Assembly (NCBI GenBank): GCA_016929595.1
Contig: JAFGIN010000068.1
Span: forward strand, 62,001-126,000
DNA: 64,000 nt
Source: Chitinispirillaceae bacterium
GTDB taxonomy: Bacteria; Fibrobacterota; Chitinivibrionia; Chitinivibrionales; Chitinispirillaceae
Direction: 5' to 3'
The notes beneath the pieces were generated by a model that saw nothing but the letters and a program-made list of their open reading frames with translations, did no database searches and had not been told where the DNA came from. The position numbers and the translations under genes are program-made. Shown in pieces: positions 9,103 through 18,875 of the stretch (positions are counted from its first letter, which is position 1; every line of letters starts with the position of its first letter).

Positions 9103-12100
9103 ATGGATGAGATACCTGTAACTGGACTATTGCAGGAGATCTGGATATCTTCAATGCAGAGCACTGAAGCTTCCTGCGCTTATAATGAATCGTTCACTAT
9201 ACAATTGCATGGAAATTCTGATCATAGACGGCTTGAAAAAGCTGTACTTCAGGTAGTCGCCCGGCATGATGCCCTTTCTGCTGCGTTCAGTAATGATGGT
9301 ACTATCATGCGGAAAAAAATCGCAACACCCGGTGCTCTCCCCATACATGATTTGCGCAAATCGAATACGATTAACAACGACCACTTTTTAAAAGATCTTG
9401 TCTATCAAGAATCTTCGACACCTTTTGATCTGGAAGCTGGCCCGCTCTGGCGTGCACACCTGATTATTCAGTCCGATGAATCCATGGCTCTTCTCTTTAC
9501 CGTTCATCACATTGTGTGTGACGGATGGTCGCTCAATATTCTGGTCCACGAAATCGGGAAAGCATACGATAATGTATTTACCGGGCAAAGCACAACATTT
9601 GAGAGACCCGCCTCATTTTTTGATTATGTTAAAGATTCTGCAGAAGCCCGTTACGGAGATCAGCTGAAGATCAGTACTGAATTCTGGAAAAAACGACTTG
9701 AAGGACCATTACCGGTACTTGACCTTCCAACGGATTATACCCGACCACCCCGAAGGACTTATAGAGCAAAATGTAAAAGATTCCTGTTAGATCCGTTGAT
9801 TGTCCACCAGATTAAAAACAAAGCTGCAGACTACGGATGTAACCTTTTTTCATTTCTTCTGGGAGCTTATACAGTCTTAATTTATAAACTAACAGGAAAC
9901 GATAATATTGTAACAGGTATTCCTGTTGCAGGCCAGTGTTTTTACAAAAATTCCAATCTGGTCGGACATTGTGTATCCATGCTCCCATTCCGCACAATTA
10001 TCGATCCGGATAAGACATTTGGCAGATTTGCGGAAATGATTCAGGATGAATTGATTGACGCTTACGATCATCATTTTTTATCATATGGAGATATTCTCAA
10101 GGAGCTCCGGCTGCCCCGCGATCCATCCAGAATTCCACTCGTTAACACAGGATTCACTTATGCAAAAATGCCTTCCAGTGGGGAATTCGGCTTTCAGGAT
10201 CTTACTGCTGAATGTATTGTCAACAACCGTCTCTTCGAGATATTTGAATTGTATGTTACAGTTATTGATAGTAAAAGCGAATTGGAATTACTGTGGCACT
10301 TCAATAGTGATCTTTTTTCTGAAACTGCTGTAGAGCGATGGATTGAAGAGTATCAGGTCCTTCTAAGAGGAATTGCCGATAACACTCAGGCAACCTTATC
10401 AGCACTGCAGGTCTTACCTGATACAGAGCGCTCCGTTCTCCTTGAAAGGTGGAACGCAACCGACCGGCAGCTCAATCCGGATAAAACTGTAATCAGCATG
10501 TTTGAACAACAGGTAACATTGACACCGGAAGCAATTGCACTGGAATTTCGTGGCCACTCATTGACATACAAGCAGTTGAACGACAAAGCAGATCAAATTA
10601 CTGCTTATCTTCAGTCTATTGGTGCCAGCCCGGATCAACCAATAGGATTTTGTCTTGAAAGATCCTTTGATATGGTAATCAGTCTTCTTGGCATACTGAA
10701 ATCAGGTGCTGCATATATCCCGATCGACCCATCCTTTCCCGATGACCGCATTACATACATTCTGCAGGATTCTCAAGCACAGATATTTATTACAACGCCA
10801 GAAATCGCAAAACGGTTTCCTGATTTGATAATCCCGATAATTAATCCCGCTGAAGTCCCTGTAATTCAGGATAATAAAACGATACACACTGTATCAGGGT
10901 CTCATTGTGCGTATATTATCTATACATCCGGATCCACCGGAAAGCCAAAAGGGGTTGAAATCCGGCATTTCTCTCTTTCCAATTTTTTGACAGCAATGAG
11001 AGAAACTCCCGGAATGAACAGGAATGATACGCTGCTTGCAGTGACAACCATTTCATTCGATATCGCCGGACTCGAATTGCTTTGTCCATTAACTTGTGGA
11101 GCCAGGGTCATTCTGGCTGAAAAAGAGCTTTCATCTGATCCTGTACATCTGGGGGCTTTTATAAGCAGCAGAAAGCCATCCATCATGCAGGCAACACCGG
11201 CAACATGGACAATGCTTCTCGACTCCGGATGGATCGAAGCCGGATGGATGAAGATTCTCTGTGGAGGTGAGGCCATGACCCGTACGCTTGCAGATCGCCT
11301 GTTGTCGACAGGTGCAGAGGTATGGAATATGTATGGACCAACAGAAACAACGATCTGGTCGTCTGTCTGGAAAGTTATACCGGGCGAAGATGCGCCTCCT
11401 GTCGGCAAACCGATCGCGAATACACAGTTTTACATACTTGATTCCCGTTTATCGCCTGTCCCGACAGGGGCTTCAGGTGAACTGTACATCAGTGGTATCG
11501 GCCTTGCACGTGGCTATTGCAATCGTCCCGAATTAACCAGTGAAAAATTTATAAGCAGCCCCTTTTCCCGACATCTGCATTCCGGTCTTGAAAACAGGAT
11601 GTACAAGACCGGCGATATTGCACGTTGGCGTAATGATGGAACTGCCGAAGTATTGGGGCGCAGTGATTTTCAGGTGAAAATCAGAGGATATCGCATAGAG
11701 ACAGGGGAAATCGAATCTGTTCTGGCACATCATCCATCAGTTAAAGAATGTGTCGTAACCGACGGTAATGATAATAATAAAAATAAAATACTGATCGCGT
11801 ATATTGTTTTTCATAAAGGGGCAGAAACAACTTTTGATAATCTACGTACGACATTACGGATCAGCCTACCTGAATATATGGTTCCATCCCGATTTGTGCA
11901 GCTGCAATCACTTCCTCGTTTGACAAATAAAAAATTTGACCGATCATCTCTTTCTCTTCCATCCGGAGAACAGGCCGTCAACCAGAGCGAAATAGTTCTC
12001 CCTTCAAGCCATACAGAAGAAATAATATTATCTATCTGGAAAGAGGTGCTTGGTTCCGGAACAATCAGTGTCAATGATAACTTTTTTGATATCGGCGGTC

Positions 12101-15100
12101 ATTCGCTGATTGCTGTGCAGATATTTTCAAGAGTGCGTAACGTTTTCGGTATGGAATTTTCGTTTCAAGATATCTTTTCATATCCTACCATTTCCAGTCT
12201 TGCATCCAGAATAGAAACAAAAACGCGAACAGAAGTTACAGATAAAATCACAACATCTGAATTGACTCGTGTTGACCGCAGTGGGTATTTACCCATGTCA
12301 CAAGCACAAAAGAGGCTCTGGTTTCTGCATCAGATAAACCCTGATAGTCCGGCCTACAACCTTGTACAAGCCATCAGGATTAAAGGAAATGTTGATATCG
12401 TATTATTACAAAGAGCTGTCGACAATCTGGTTATCAGGCAGGAATCCCTGCAAATGGTGTTCAGAAGCAATGATGGTCAACCTGTTATTTCACTTAACCC
12501 GGAAACGAAAATCCGCATTATAAATGTTACCGGTGAAATAACTGGTTATTCAATGGACGTTGAGTCAATAAATGATTATATAAAAATCGAAGTTCTTAAA
12601 CCTTTTGATATCGAACACGGTCCATTGACTAAAGTATTTCTTTTCTCGATATCTCCTTCAGAATTTATCAGTGTATTTCTTATTCATCATATCATTACCG
12701 ATGGATGGTCATCAGGAGTTTTAATTAAAGATCTGTTTCGGTTGTATTCGAATGAGCTGCCTGGAAACTCAACAGTTCTTTCCGATTTACATTTTCAATA
12801 CATTGATTTTATTATCTATCAACACCAGGAACATGACCGGAAGAAATCAGATGCGCAAAGGGAATACTGGTTGAAAACACTTGGTGGTGATCTTCCTGTA
12901 TTGCAAATGCCATTTGATTTCAGAAGACCTGAAAAGCTTTCGCAAAAGGGTTCTGAATTAAGGTTTGTAATACCCAAAAACATCACAGCTGAGCTATCAT
13001 ATTTAAGCCAGAAGAATGGTGTTACGATGTTCATGACACTTTTATCTGGTTTTGCAGTACTTCTGAACAGATATACACAACAGGAGGATATTATCATCGG
13101 GGTACCTGTTGCTAACCGACAACATGTAGCATCCGAGGACATTATTGGTTTTTTTGTAAATACCCTTGCATTGCGGTTGAATGTTGATATTTCTACCAGT
13201 TTCGAAAATTTGTTACGACATGTTCATCAGGTTACCATAAATGCAATTCGCAACCAGGATGTTCAGTTCGATGAACTTGTCAGGATTCTTAAAATACACA
13301 GGGATTCGAGATACAACCCTGTCTTCCAGACTATGTTTGCCTATCAGAATTATCCAGTGCCAGAAGTCAAAAATGAGTACATTTCCTTTAAATCTGAATG
13401 GATTGCACGTGGCGCAACTCAATTTGATTTTTCTTTCTTCCTGTGGGAAGATTGTGATGAAATACATGGAGTCATTGAATACAGTATCGAATTATTTACT
13501 CATGTTACCATTTCGCAAATGGCCTCGCAGTACATTACTCTGCTTTCCACTATCTGCAATGATTCAAAAGCACCTTCAGGCAGTTACAAAATAATATCTC
13601 CGGAAGATGAATGCAGGATCATCTCCAGCTGGAATGCGACGGAAAAACCCTATACCCAAACAATGTGCATCCATGAACAAATCAGTAAACAAGCACAGAA
13701 AATGCCCTATGCCACTGCAGTTGTGGCAAATGGTCAATCACTTACATACAAAGATCTTGACGAGCAATCCAACATACTTGCGCGGTTATTGCAAAATCGC
13801 GGAGTAAAAGCAGAAGTCCCGGTTGGAATCTGTCTTGAACGGACAACCGGAATGGTCGTTGCATTACTGGCAGTTCTTAAAGCGGGCGGTTTTTATGTTC
13901 CACTTGATCCTTATTACCCATCAGAACGCCTAAAACTAATGATTGAAGATGCATCCATTGACACTGTACTTTCTGATACGTCTACTTCTAAAGTTTTACC
14001 CGAAGGAATTTCAAATGTAATAATAATTGATACTATAGATATAAAAGATTTAGATAACTGCCCTGTACCTACCTTAAGCACTCCAGATAATGCAGCATAT
14101 ATGATTTACACTTCAGGCTCCACTGGTAAGCCAAAAGGTGTTGTCATTGCACACAAATCTCTCGTTAATTTCGCCAGAAGCATGGTTAAAAATCCCGGAA
14201 TCGATTCTCATGATATTATTCTGGCAATAACCACTATTTCTTTTGACATTTCAATACTGGAGCTTTTAGTTCCTCTTACTACTGGAGCTCAGGTTGTTGT
14301 TGTCTCAAGGGATATCGCAATGGACGGTACAGCATTGTCGCACTGTATTCAAAACTCTGCCATTACTTTTATGCAGGCAACACCAGGCACCTGGCGTCTT
14401 CTTTTATCCTGTGGATGGTCTGGTAAATCTGACTTGACATTACTGTGCGGTGGTGAACCTTTTCCTGAGGACCTTCTATTTGAACTTATTACAAAAGTTA
14501 AAAGTGTCTGGAATATGTATGGCCCAACAGAAACGACTATCTGGTCCACGCTCTGCAAGTTACACGATACCGATACAGTTATCAGCATTGGCAAACCAAT
14601 TGACAACACTCAAATATATATTCTCGATAAATTTCTGAATCCCTTACCACCTAAAGTACCCGGTGAACTCTTCATTGGTGGACATGGTGTTGCCAGAGGA
14701 TATTTTAACAGACCAGATTTAACTGATCAGAAGTTCATTGCCGATCCTTTTTCAGCTATAGAAAACGCGAAAATGTTTGCTACCGGTGACCTTGCACGAT
14801 GGCTTGACAATGAAACTATTGAATGTTTTGGCAGAATCGATTCACAGGTTAAAATCCGGGGTCACCGGATTGAACTTGGTGAAATCGAGTCAACTACAAA
14901 AAAAATCCCTGGCATTTTCAACGCTGTCGCAACGGTTTTAAACCTTTCGGATACCGATAGCAGGCTACTTCTGTACTATGTAGCTGAAAAAAATAATTCT
15001 GTATCTGCTTCAGATATTCGAAAATATCTTCAGCAGTATTTACCAGAATATATGGTTCCGCAGCATCTTCTGAAGATTGATTCCATACCACTTACACCAA

Positions 15101-18072
15101 GTGGAAAAACCGACAGAAAACAGTTACCAGTGCCAACATTTCATAGTAATGAAAAATTCACACCACCTTCAACTAATACACAGAAAGATCTCATCGAAAT
15201 ATGGCAGAAAGTATTAGGAATAAGCCGAATCGGAATTGACGATAACTTTTTTGATATCGGCGGTCATTCGCTGATTGCAGTTCAGATTTTTAATGAAATT
15301 TTCAGAAAATTTAATCTACGCCTTCCTCTGGCAGCTCTGATCGAGCACAGCACAGTTCGGGATTTTTCATTGTACTTACAAAAACATATTGACAATAGGG
15401 ATTCGATTACTGACAAAACAGTAACATTCAGTAAAACAGAAACTCCAGAATATCAATATCCTGCACTGTCTGCTGAAACGCTTTCAGATCAGCCGATCCA
15501 TGGCCTGAAGCTCGGCTACGACAGCCAGGGCCGGCCAGCATGGTTTGTTCCTGAGAAAGACCAGTTGCAAACGTTTATTTCACTTAATGGTGATGGTCTA
15601 TCAGTAAAAATGCCATGTACACCACCACCTCAGAAAGTACTTTTTTCAACTCCAGCTCAGAAGGAGCTCCTGGCTCATGCTTGTGCAGATGAACAGGCAA
15701 CAACCACTCTCAATGAAACCATCTCCATCCATCTCAATGAACAGATAGATCACACAGCCCTCGATTCTGCGATTCAGGGGCTTGCGATTATTCATGAAAT
15801 CCTGCGTAGCCATTTTACTGCCAATGGCTCTGAAATAATTATCGAACCGGAAATTGATCTGCATGTAACCAGACACAAAATAGAAGTTTTATCAGGTATT
15901 GACATAAGAGACAAAGTCGCAGTATATGAACGAGAGATGGCGGGGAAACGCTTCGATCCATGCAAAGGGCCCCTTATCGATGTAACCCTTCTTGACAGCG
16001 AAAAAAAAGAAGTGTGTATTATTATCATTGGAGTGCATGCGGCTATTATTGACAGGTGGTCCCTGTACCTGCTTGGACATGATCTGGTAAGATTGTATTC
16101 AAGTTTCGCAGCGCTCACATCACCATGCATCCTGCCCTCACATGGATTCAGCGATTATCTAATGTACCGCACAACAACTGCATACGCTGCAGATTATCAG
16201 AAATTTCTCTATTACTGGCACAGCCGGCTCGGCCTCCCGCCTTTACCAAACCCTGTCCCATCAATTTTTGATTCCAGATCACAGGATTTATTGGCGCATG
16301 CACAACATTCATATACTTCAACAGAAGAACTCACTGGAGAGCAGCTTATAAAAATCAAGGATTATGCCTGTAAACATAATGTCTCTCTTTTTTCGGTTCT
16401 TCTGGCGGCTTTTGCAGTAAGTTTGAAAAATCTTTCCGGTTCAGAGGACATCATTACAGGGGTCACGTTTGCTGGTCAACTTTTTTCTGCAATGGCTGAA
16501 ACTGCCGGAAGAATGGCTAAAGTACTTCCCATGCGGATGCGTGTGGAATCCGGATTTGATTTTACAGACCTCTGCCGTATCTGCCATAATCTTATCCTGA
16601 ATGCCAGTAGTTATACCACCGCAGGAATCGAAGAAATTTCAAAAGAGATGGGACTTACACAATTAAAAGTACAATCCCTTATGGAAACACGGCTGACCTT
16701 TTTCAATACATTCCGGGATAAAGCAGGTAGTTTCAAACCATTGTACCATTATCAGCCATGCAGGGATACCAGCGCAAGGCTGGAACTTTTTATTATGGAA
16801 ACTCCGGTATCTCTTGAGTTCACCGTCTGCGGCAGCACCGATTTTACAAGTCAGGAATGGAACAATTCATTTGTTAAAGAACTGATTCACCTTATTGTTG
16901 CCAATTGTCTATCAAATGAAAATATCTTCACATCGAACCCTGAAAGAACGCAGCCTGAAGATGAAGATGAACGATTCATTACCGGTCTCTGGAGGGAAAT
17001 CTTTAACTTACAGGATGCTTGTATGAAATCCTCCTTTTATGCGTATGGTGGTGATTCAATCTCTGCTGTCAAATTGCTGGATGCGCTGTCCGCTCACTAC
17101 AACATTAAACTGCCAATGTCGCTCCTTTCGGAATACTGCACTATCCGTACATTAGCCCGCTATCTGCGTAAAGAAACAAGTACTGTAAAAAATGAACCTG
17201 AAAAGGATACCTTCCAGACAGGTTCCTCATTCGGAAAACAAGCATGGAATACTGTTGTAACATTTCGAAGAACGGGAACATTACCACCATTCTTTCTGGT
17301 TTCCGGTATTGGCGGCAATCCGATGATATTTCTGAATTTATCCAGATTACTCGAAAAAAACCGGCCATTTTACGCACTGCAATACCGTGGGGTTGATGGA
17401 ATCTTACACCCCCATACAAAAGTAGAGGATATCGCTGCAGAATTCTTAGCCGACATGCAACGCGTTCAGCCCGATGGTCCCTACTTCATTGGAGGATATT
17501 CTTTCGGCGGACTTGTTGCATATGAGATGATTCAGCAGCTGGAGAAGAAAGGCCAAAAAGCTGGTGGCCTGATCTTAATCGACACGGTCATTCCTCAAAG
17601 ACTCAACTGGCTACAGAATAAAAATATCCAAAAAAAAATGAAAAATCTCCTGAAATCGCTTATTCTTAACATTCGAAATAATTTTACACAGGCGAGCAAT
17701 TCCAGCCATCAGTTACAGAACGACTTGACAGCCCAGGAGGTCTTCAAAAAACGATTTGATCTGGTTGGAAAATGTAATTCATTGGCTGGAACCCGCTATA
17801 AACTACACCCGGTCAAATCAAACATTTTTTATATCAAAAGTGCCATTCCAACATCGCTACACATCTCAAATAGAAAGACAATCGAATTTCGGCAGATGAA
17901 TGACTGGTATAATGTAATTCCTTCAGAACGCATTACCATTCGCACTATCAATACAAATCACTTCGACCTTTTAAATGAACCACTAGTTACTGAGACCGCA
18001 AAGTGTATCACTGAAGGATTACTTTTCTTAGATCAAAGATATAATGTTTCTCTGTATGGGGAAAAATTATAA
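9103..18072 (+). CDS. nonribosomal peptide synthetase, C-A-PCP-C-A-PCP-C*-PCP-TE
   Basis: 2989 residues. C1 (1-440) has VHHIVCDGWS (His135, His136) and is of the kind found after PKS modules (AYNES near the N-terminus). A1 (~463-945) has YTSGSTGKPKG and NMYGPTETTIW; PCP1 has GGHSL, Ser1001. C2 (~1062-1500) has IHHIITDGWS (His1195, His1196). A2 (~1520-2005) is followed by PCP2 with Ser2056. Eye alignment to GrsA gives the pocket D-I-L-Q-L-G-M-I-W-K for both A domains, close to the glycine code. A linker with GLKLGYDSQGRPAWFV starts at 2134. The next domain, C*, has VHAAIIDRWS: the second His is Ala2313 and the usual Gly is Arg2318. C* has no A domain and leads to PCP3 (GGDSI, Ser2652) and a type I thioesterase (GGYSFGG, Ser2800). 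The predicted product is a beta-keto-acyl-Gly-Gly chain released by the TE. Whether PCP3 is loaded or bypassed is open. Confidence 0.93.
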   Translation: MDEIPVTGLLQEIWISSMQSTEASCAYNESFTIQLHGNSDHRRLEKAVLQVVARHDALSAAFSNDGTIMRKKIATPGALPIHDLRKSNTINNDHFLKDLVYQESSTPFDLEAGPLWRAHLIIQSDESMALLFTVHHIVCDGWSLNILVHEIGKAYDNVFTGQSTTFERPASFFDYVKDSAEARYGDQLKISTEFWKKRLEGPLPVLDLPTDYTRPPRRTYRAKCKRFLLDPLIVHQIKNKAADYGCNLFSFLLGAYTVLIYKLTGNDNIVTGIPVAGQCFYKNSNLVGHCVSMLPFRTIIDPDKTFGRFAEMIQDELIDAYDHHFLSYGDILKELRLPRDPSRIPLVNTGFTYAKMPSSGEFGFQDLTAECIVNNRLFEIFELYVTVIDSKSELELLWHFNSDLFSETAVERWIEEYQVLLRGIADNTQATLSALQVLPDTERSVLLERWNATDRQLNPDKTVISMFEQQVTLTPEAIALEFRGHSLTYKQLNDKADQITAYLQSIGASPDQPIGFCLERSFDMVISLLGILKSGAAYIPIDPSFPDDRITYILQDSQAQIFITTPEIAKRFPDLIIPIINPAEVPVIQDNKTIHTVSGSHCAYIIYTSGSTGKPKGVEIRHFSLSNFLTAMRETPGMNRNDTLLAVTTISFDIAGLELLCPLTCGARVILAEKELSSDPVHLGAFISSRKPSIMQATPATWTMLLDSGWIEAGWMKILCGGEAMTRTLADRLLSTGAEVWNMYGPTETTIWSSVWKVIPGEDAPPVGKPIANTQFYILDSRLSPVPTGASGELYISGIGLARGYCNRPELTSEKFISSPFSRHLHSGLENRMYKTGDIARWRNDGTAEVLGRSDFQVKIRGYRIETGEIESVLAHHPSVKECVVTDGNDNNKNKILIAYIVFHKGAETTFDNLRTTLRISLPEYMVPSRFVQLQSLPRLTNKKFDRSSLSLPSGEQAVNQSEIVLPSSHTEEIILSIWKEVLGSGTISVNDNFFDIGGHSLIAVQIFSRVRNVFGMEFSFQDIFSYPTISSLASRIETKTRTEVTDKITTSELTRVDRSGYLPMSQAQKRLWFLHQINPDSPAYNLVQAIRIKGNVDIVLLQRAVDNLVIRQESLQMVFRSNDGQPVISLNPETKIRIINVTGEITGYSMDVESINDYIKIEVLKPFDIEHGPLTKVFLFSISPSEFISVFLIHHIITDGWSSGVLIKDLFRLYSNELPGNSTVLSDLHFQYIDFIIYQHQEHDRKKSDAQREYWLKTLGGDLPVLQMPFDFRRPEKLSQKGSELRFVIPKNITAELSYLSQKNGVTMFMTLLSGFAVLLNRYTQQEDIIIGVPVANRQHVASEDIIGFFVNTLALRLNVDISTSFENLLRHVHQVTINAIRNQDVQFDELVRILKIHRDSRYNPVFQTMFAYQNYPVPEVKNEYISFKSEWIARGATQFDFSFFLWEDCDEIHGVIEYSIELFTHVTISQMASQYITLLSTICNDSKAPSGSYKIISPEDECRIISSWNATEKPYTQTMCIHEQISKQAQKMPYATAVVANGQSLTYKDLDEQSNILARLLQNRGVKAEVPVGICLERTTGMVVALLAVLKAGGFYVPLDPYYPSERLKLMIEDASIDTVLSDTSTSKVLPEGISNVIIIDTIDIKDLDNCPVPTLSTPDNAAYMIYTSGSTGKPKGVVIAHKSLVNFARSMVKNPGIDSHDIILAITTISFDISILELLVPLTTGAQVVVVSRDIAMDGTALSHCIQNSAITFMQATPGTWRLLLSCGWSGKSDLTLLCGGEPFPEDLLFELITKVKSVWNMYGPTETTIWSTLCKLHDTDTVISIGKPIDNTQIYILDKFLNPLPPKVPGELFIGGHGVARGYFNRPDLTDQKFIADPFSAIENAKMFATGDLARWLDNETIECFGRIDSQVKIRGHRIELGEIESTTKKIPGIFNAVATVLNLSDTDSRLLLYYVAEKNNSVSASDIRKYLQQYLPEYMVPQHLLKIDSIPLTPSGKTDRKQLPVPTFHSNEKFTPPSTNTQKDLIEIWQKVLGISRIGIDDNFFDIGGHSLIAVQIFNEIFRKFNLRLPLAALIEHSTVRDFSLYLQKHIDNRDSITDKTVTFSKTETPEYQYPALSAETLSDQPIHGLKLGYDSQGRPAWFVPEKDQLQTFISLNGDGLSVKMPCTPPPQKVLFSTPAQKELLAHACADEQATTTLNETISIHLNEQIDHTALDSAIQGLAIIHEILRSHFTANGSEIIIEPEIDLHVTRHKIEVLSGIDIRDKVAVYEREMAGKRFDPCKGPLIDVTLLDSEKKEVCIIIIGVHAAIIDRWSLYLLGHDLVRLYSSFAALTSPCILPSHGFSDYLMYRTTTAYAADYQKFLYYWHSRLGLPPLPNPVPSIFDSRSQDLLAHAQHSYTSTEELTGEQLIKIKDYACKHNVSLFSVLLAAFAVSLKNLSGSEDIITGVTFAGQLFSAMAETAGRMAKVLPMRMRVESGFDFTDLCRICHNLILNASSYTTAGIEEISKEMGLTQLKVQSLMETRLTFFNTFRDKAGSFKPLYHYQPCRDTSARLELFIMETPVSLEFTVCGSTDFTSQEWNNSFVKELIHLIVANCLSNENIFTSNPERTQPEDEDERFITGLWREIFNLQDACMKSSFYAYGGDSISAVKLLDALSAHYNIKLPMSLLSEYCTIRTLARYLRKETSTVKNEPEKDTFQTGSSFGKQAWNTVVTFRRTGTLPPFFLVSGIGGNPMIFLNLSRLLEKNRPFYALQYRGVDGILHPHTKVEDIAAEFLADMQRVQPDGPYFIGGYSFGGLVAYEMIQQLEKKGQKAGGLILIDTVIPQRLNWLQNKNIQKKMKNLLKSLILNIRNNFTQASNSSHQLQNDLTAQEVFKKRFDLVGKCNSLAGTRYKLHPVKSNIFYIKSAIPTSLHISNRKTIEFRQMNDWYNVIPSERITIRTINTNHFDLLNEPLVTETAKCITEGLLFLDQRYNVSLYGEKL

Positions 18073-18459
18073 TGATTCCCCGGGAATACGCAGGATTTTT
18101 GTGGCGCATTTTTATTACAATAGTTAAAGAGCCTACAGCCTATTTTTCGTAATAAACCTGCAAACCATACTGTATTGGATAGTGCAGGATAGCTCCAGGA
18201 CATTTGAATAGTAAAATAAAATACATGCTACTCAATTTTTTCCACCAATAAGACGGAGTCAAGTCGTGTACTATGATCAGGTAAGTTTTGAATGGGTAAT
18301 ATTCAATTGCCGATGTATAATGATTCCTCAGGGAATGAGTAGATTCCGGAAATTGCAATACATTACTTTACAGTAGGTTTCAAAATTACGTAATCATCTG
18401 AAGCACACCATGTTGGCAGATATTATTTTATGATTGTTCCGTTTTAATATAGATTTTAT

Positions 18460-18790
18460 AAAAATTGCTACTACTCAGATGACTAATCAGCGATTCCGTT
18501 CACTTGCCAATCAATGGTCATTGTTTGGGCAGTGACAGAAAAGCCTCACTTGTTTCTCCCGCCATTTGCCGGATCACGAGGGGGCTTCATAACTATTGAG
18601 TCAGGTGCTCTGAGAAATTTAAAAATGTTACTATTCAGGTACCAAAAACCGCGTTTCCGCTCATCCTGATCCCGAGCTCGGGATCGAAGGGTGAGCGGAG
18701 TGCGAAAATCGCTCATGTTTCTCACGCCTCTTGCGGGATCAACACGATTTGCCTTGTAAATATTGTGTCGGAAGGACCTGAGTAGTAACA
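18460..18790. repeat. intergenic repeat cluster between the two assembly lines
   Basis: The 803-base spacer at 18073-18875 has no credible gene but holds a cluster of repeats. TGTTACTATTCAGGTACC at 18626-18643 is repeated in inverted form at 18774-18790 (GGACCTGAGTAGTAACA), with two differences, giving a ~165-base element with inverted ends. A third, degenerate copy (TTGCTACTACTCAGAT) lies at 18465-18480. Imperfect direct repeats begin TGTTTCTC at 18551-18579 and 18716-18747 and share a GGATCA(AC)ACGA-like end. GATCCCGAGCTCGGGATC at 18668-18685 is a perfect 18-base palindrome. The layout is that of a small non-autonomous or dispersed intergenic repeat family. I cannot tell from one window whether it is mobile. 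Confidence 0.6.
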
Positions 18791-18818
18791 AATAAATTAG
18801 CTATATCTATTGATTTTT

Positions 18819-18831
18819 GCAGGATACCTGC
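18819..18831. promoter_or_regulatory. operator-like palindrome upstream of line 2
   Basis: GCAGGATACCTGC is an inverted repeat of 5-base arms around ATA, placed 45 bases before the ATG of the line 2 methyltransferase-ACP. It is followed by a related half (GGATAACCTGG at 18836-18846). The position suits a regulator site or a small 5' hairpin. No regulator gene is present nearby, so the call rests on symmetry and position only. Confidence 0.25.
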
Positions 18832-18875
18832 ATTTGGATAACCTGGTTCATCAACTTTAATAAGAGGGCAGAGAG

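Noticed and set aside
18060-18130. Intrinsic terminator after line 1
   Set aside because: TTCCCCGGGAA is palindromic but not followed by a T run at the right distance; not convincing.
18546-18791. Leftward 81-codon frame in the spacer between the lines
   Set aside because: It coincides with the palindrome and repeat cluster and its translation is low-complexity and basic; better explained as repeat DNA than as a gene.
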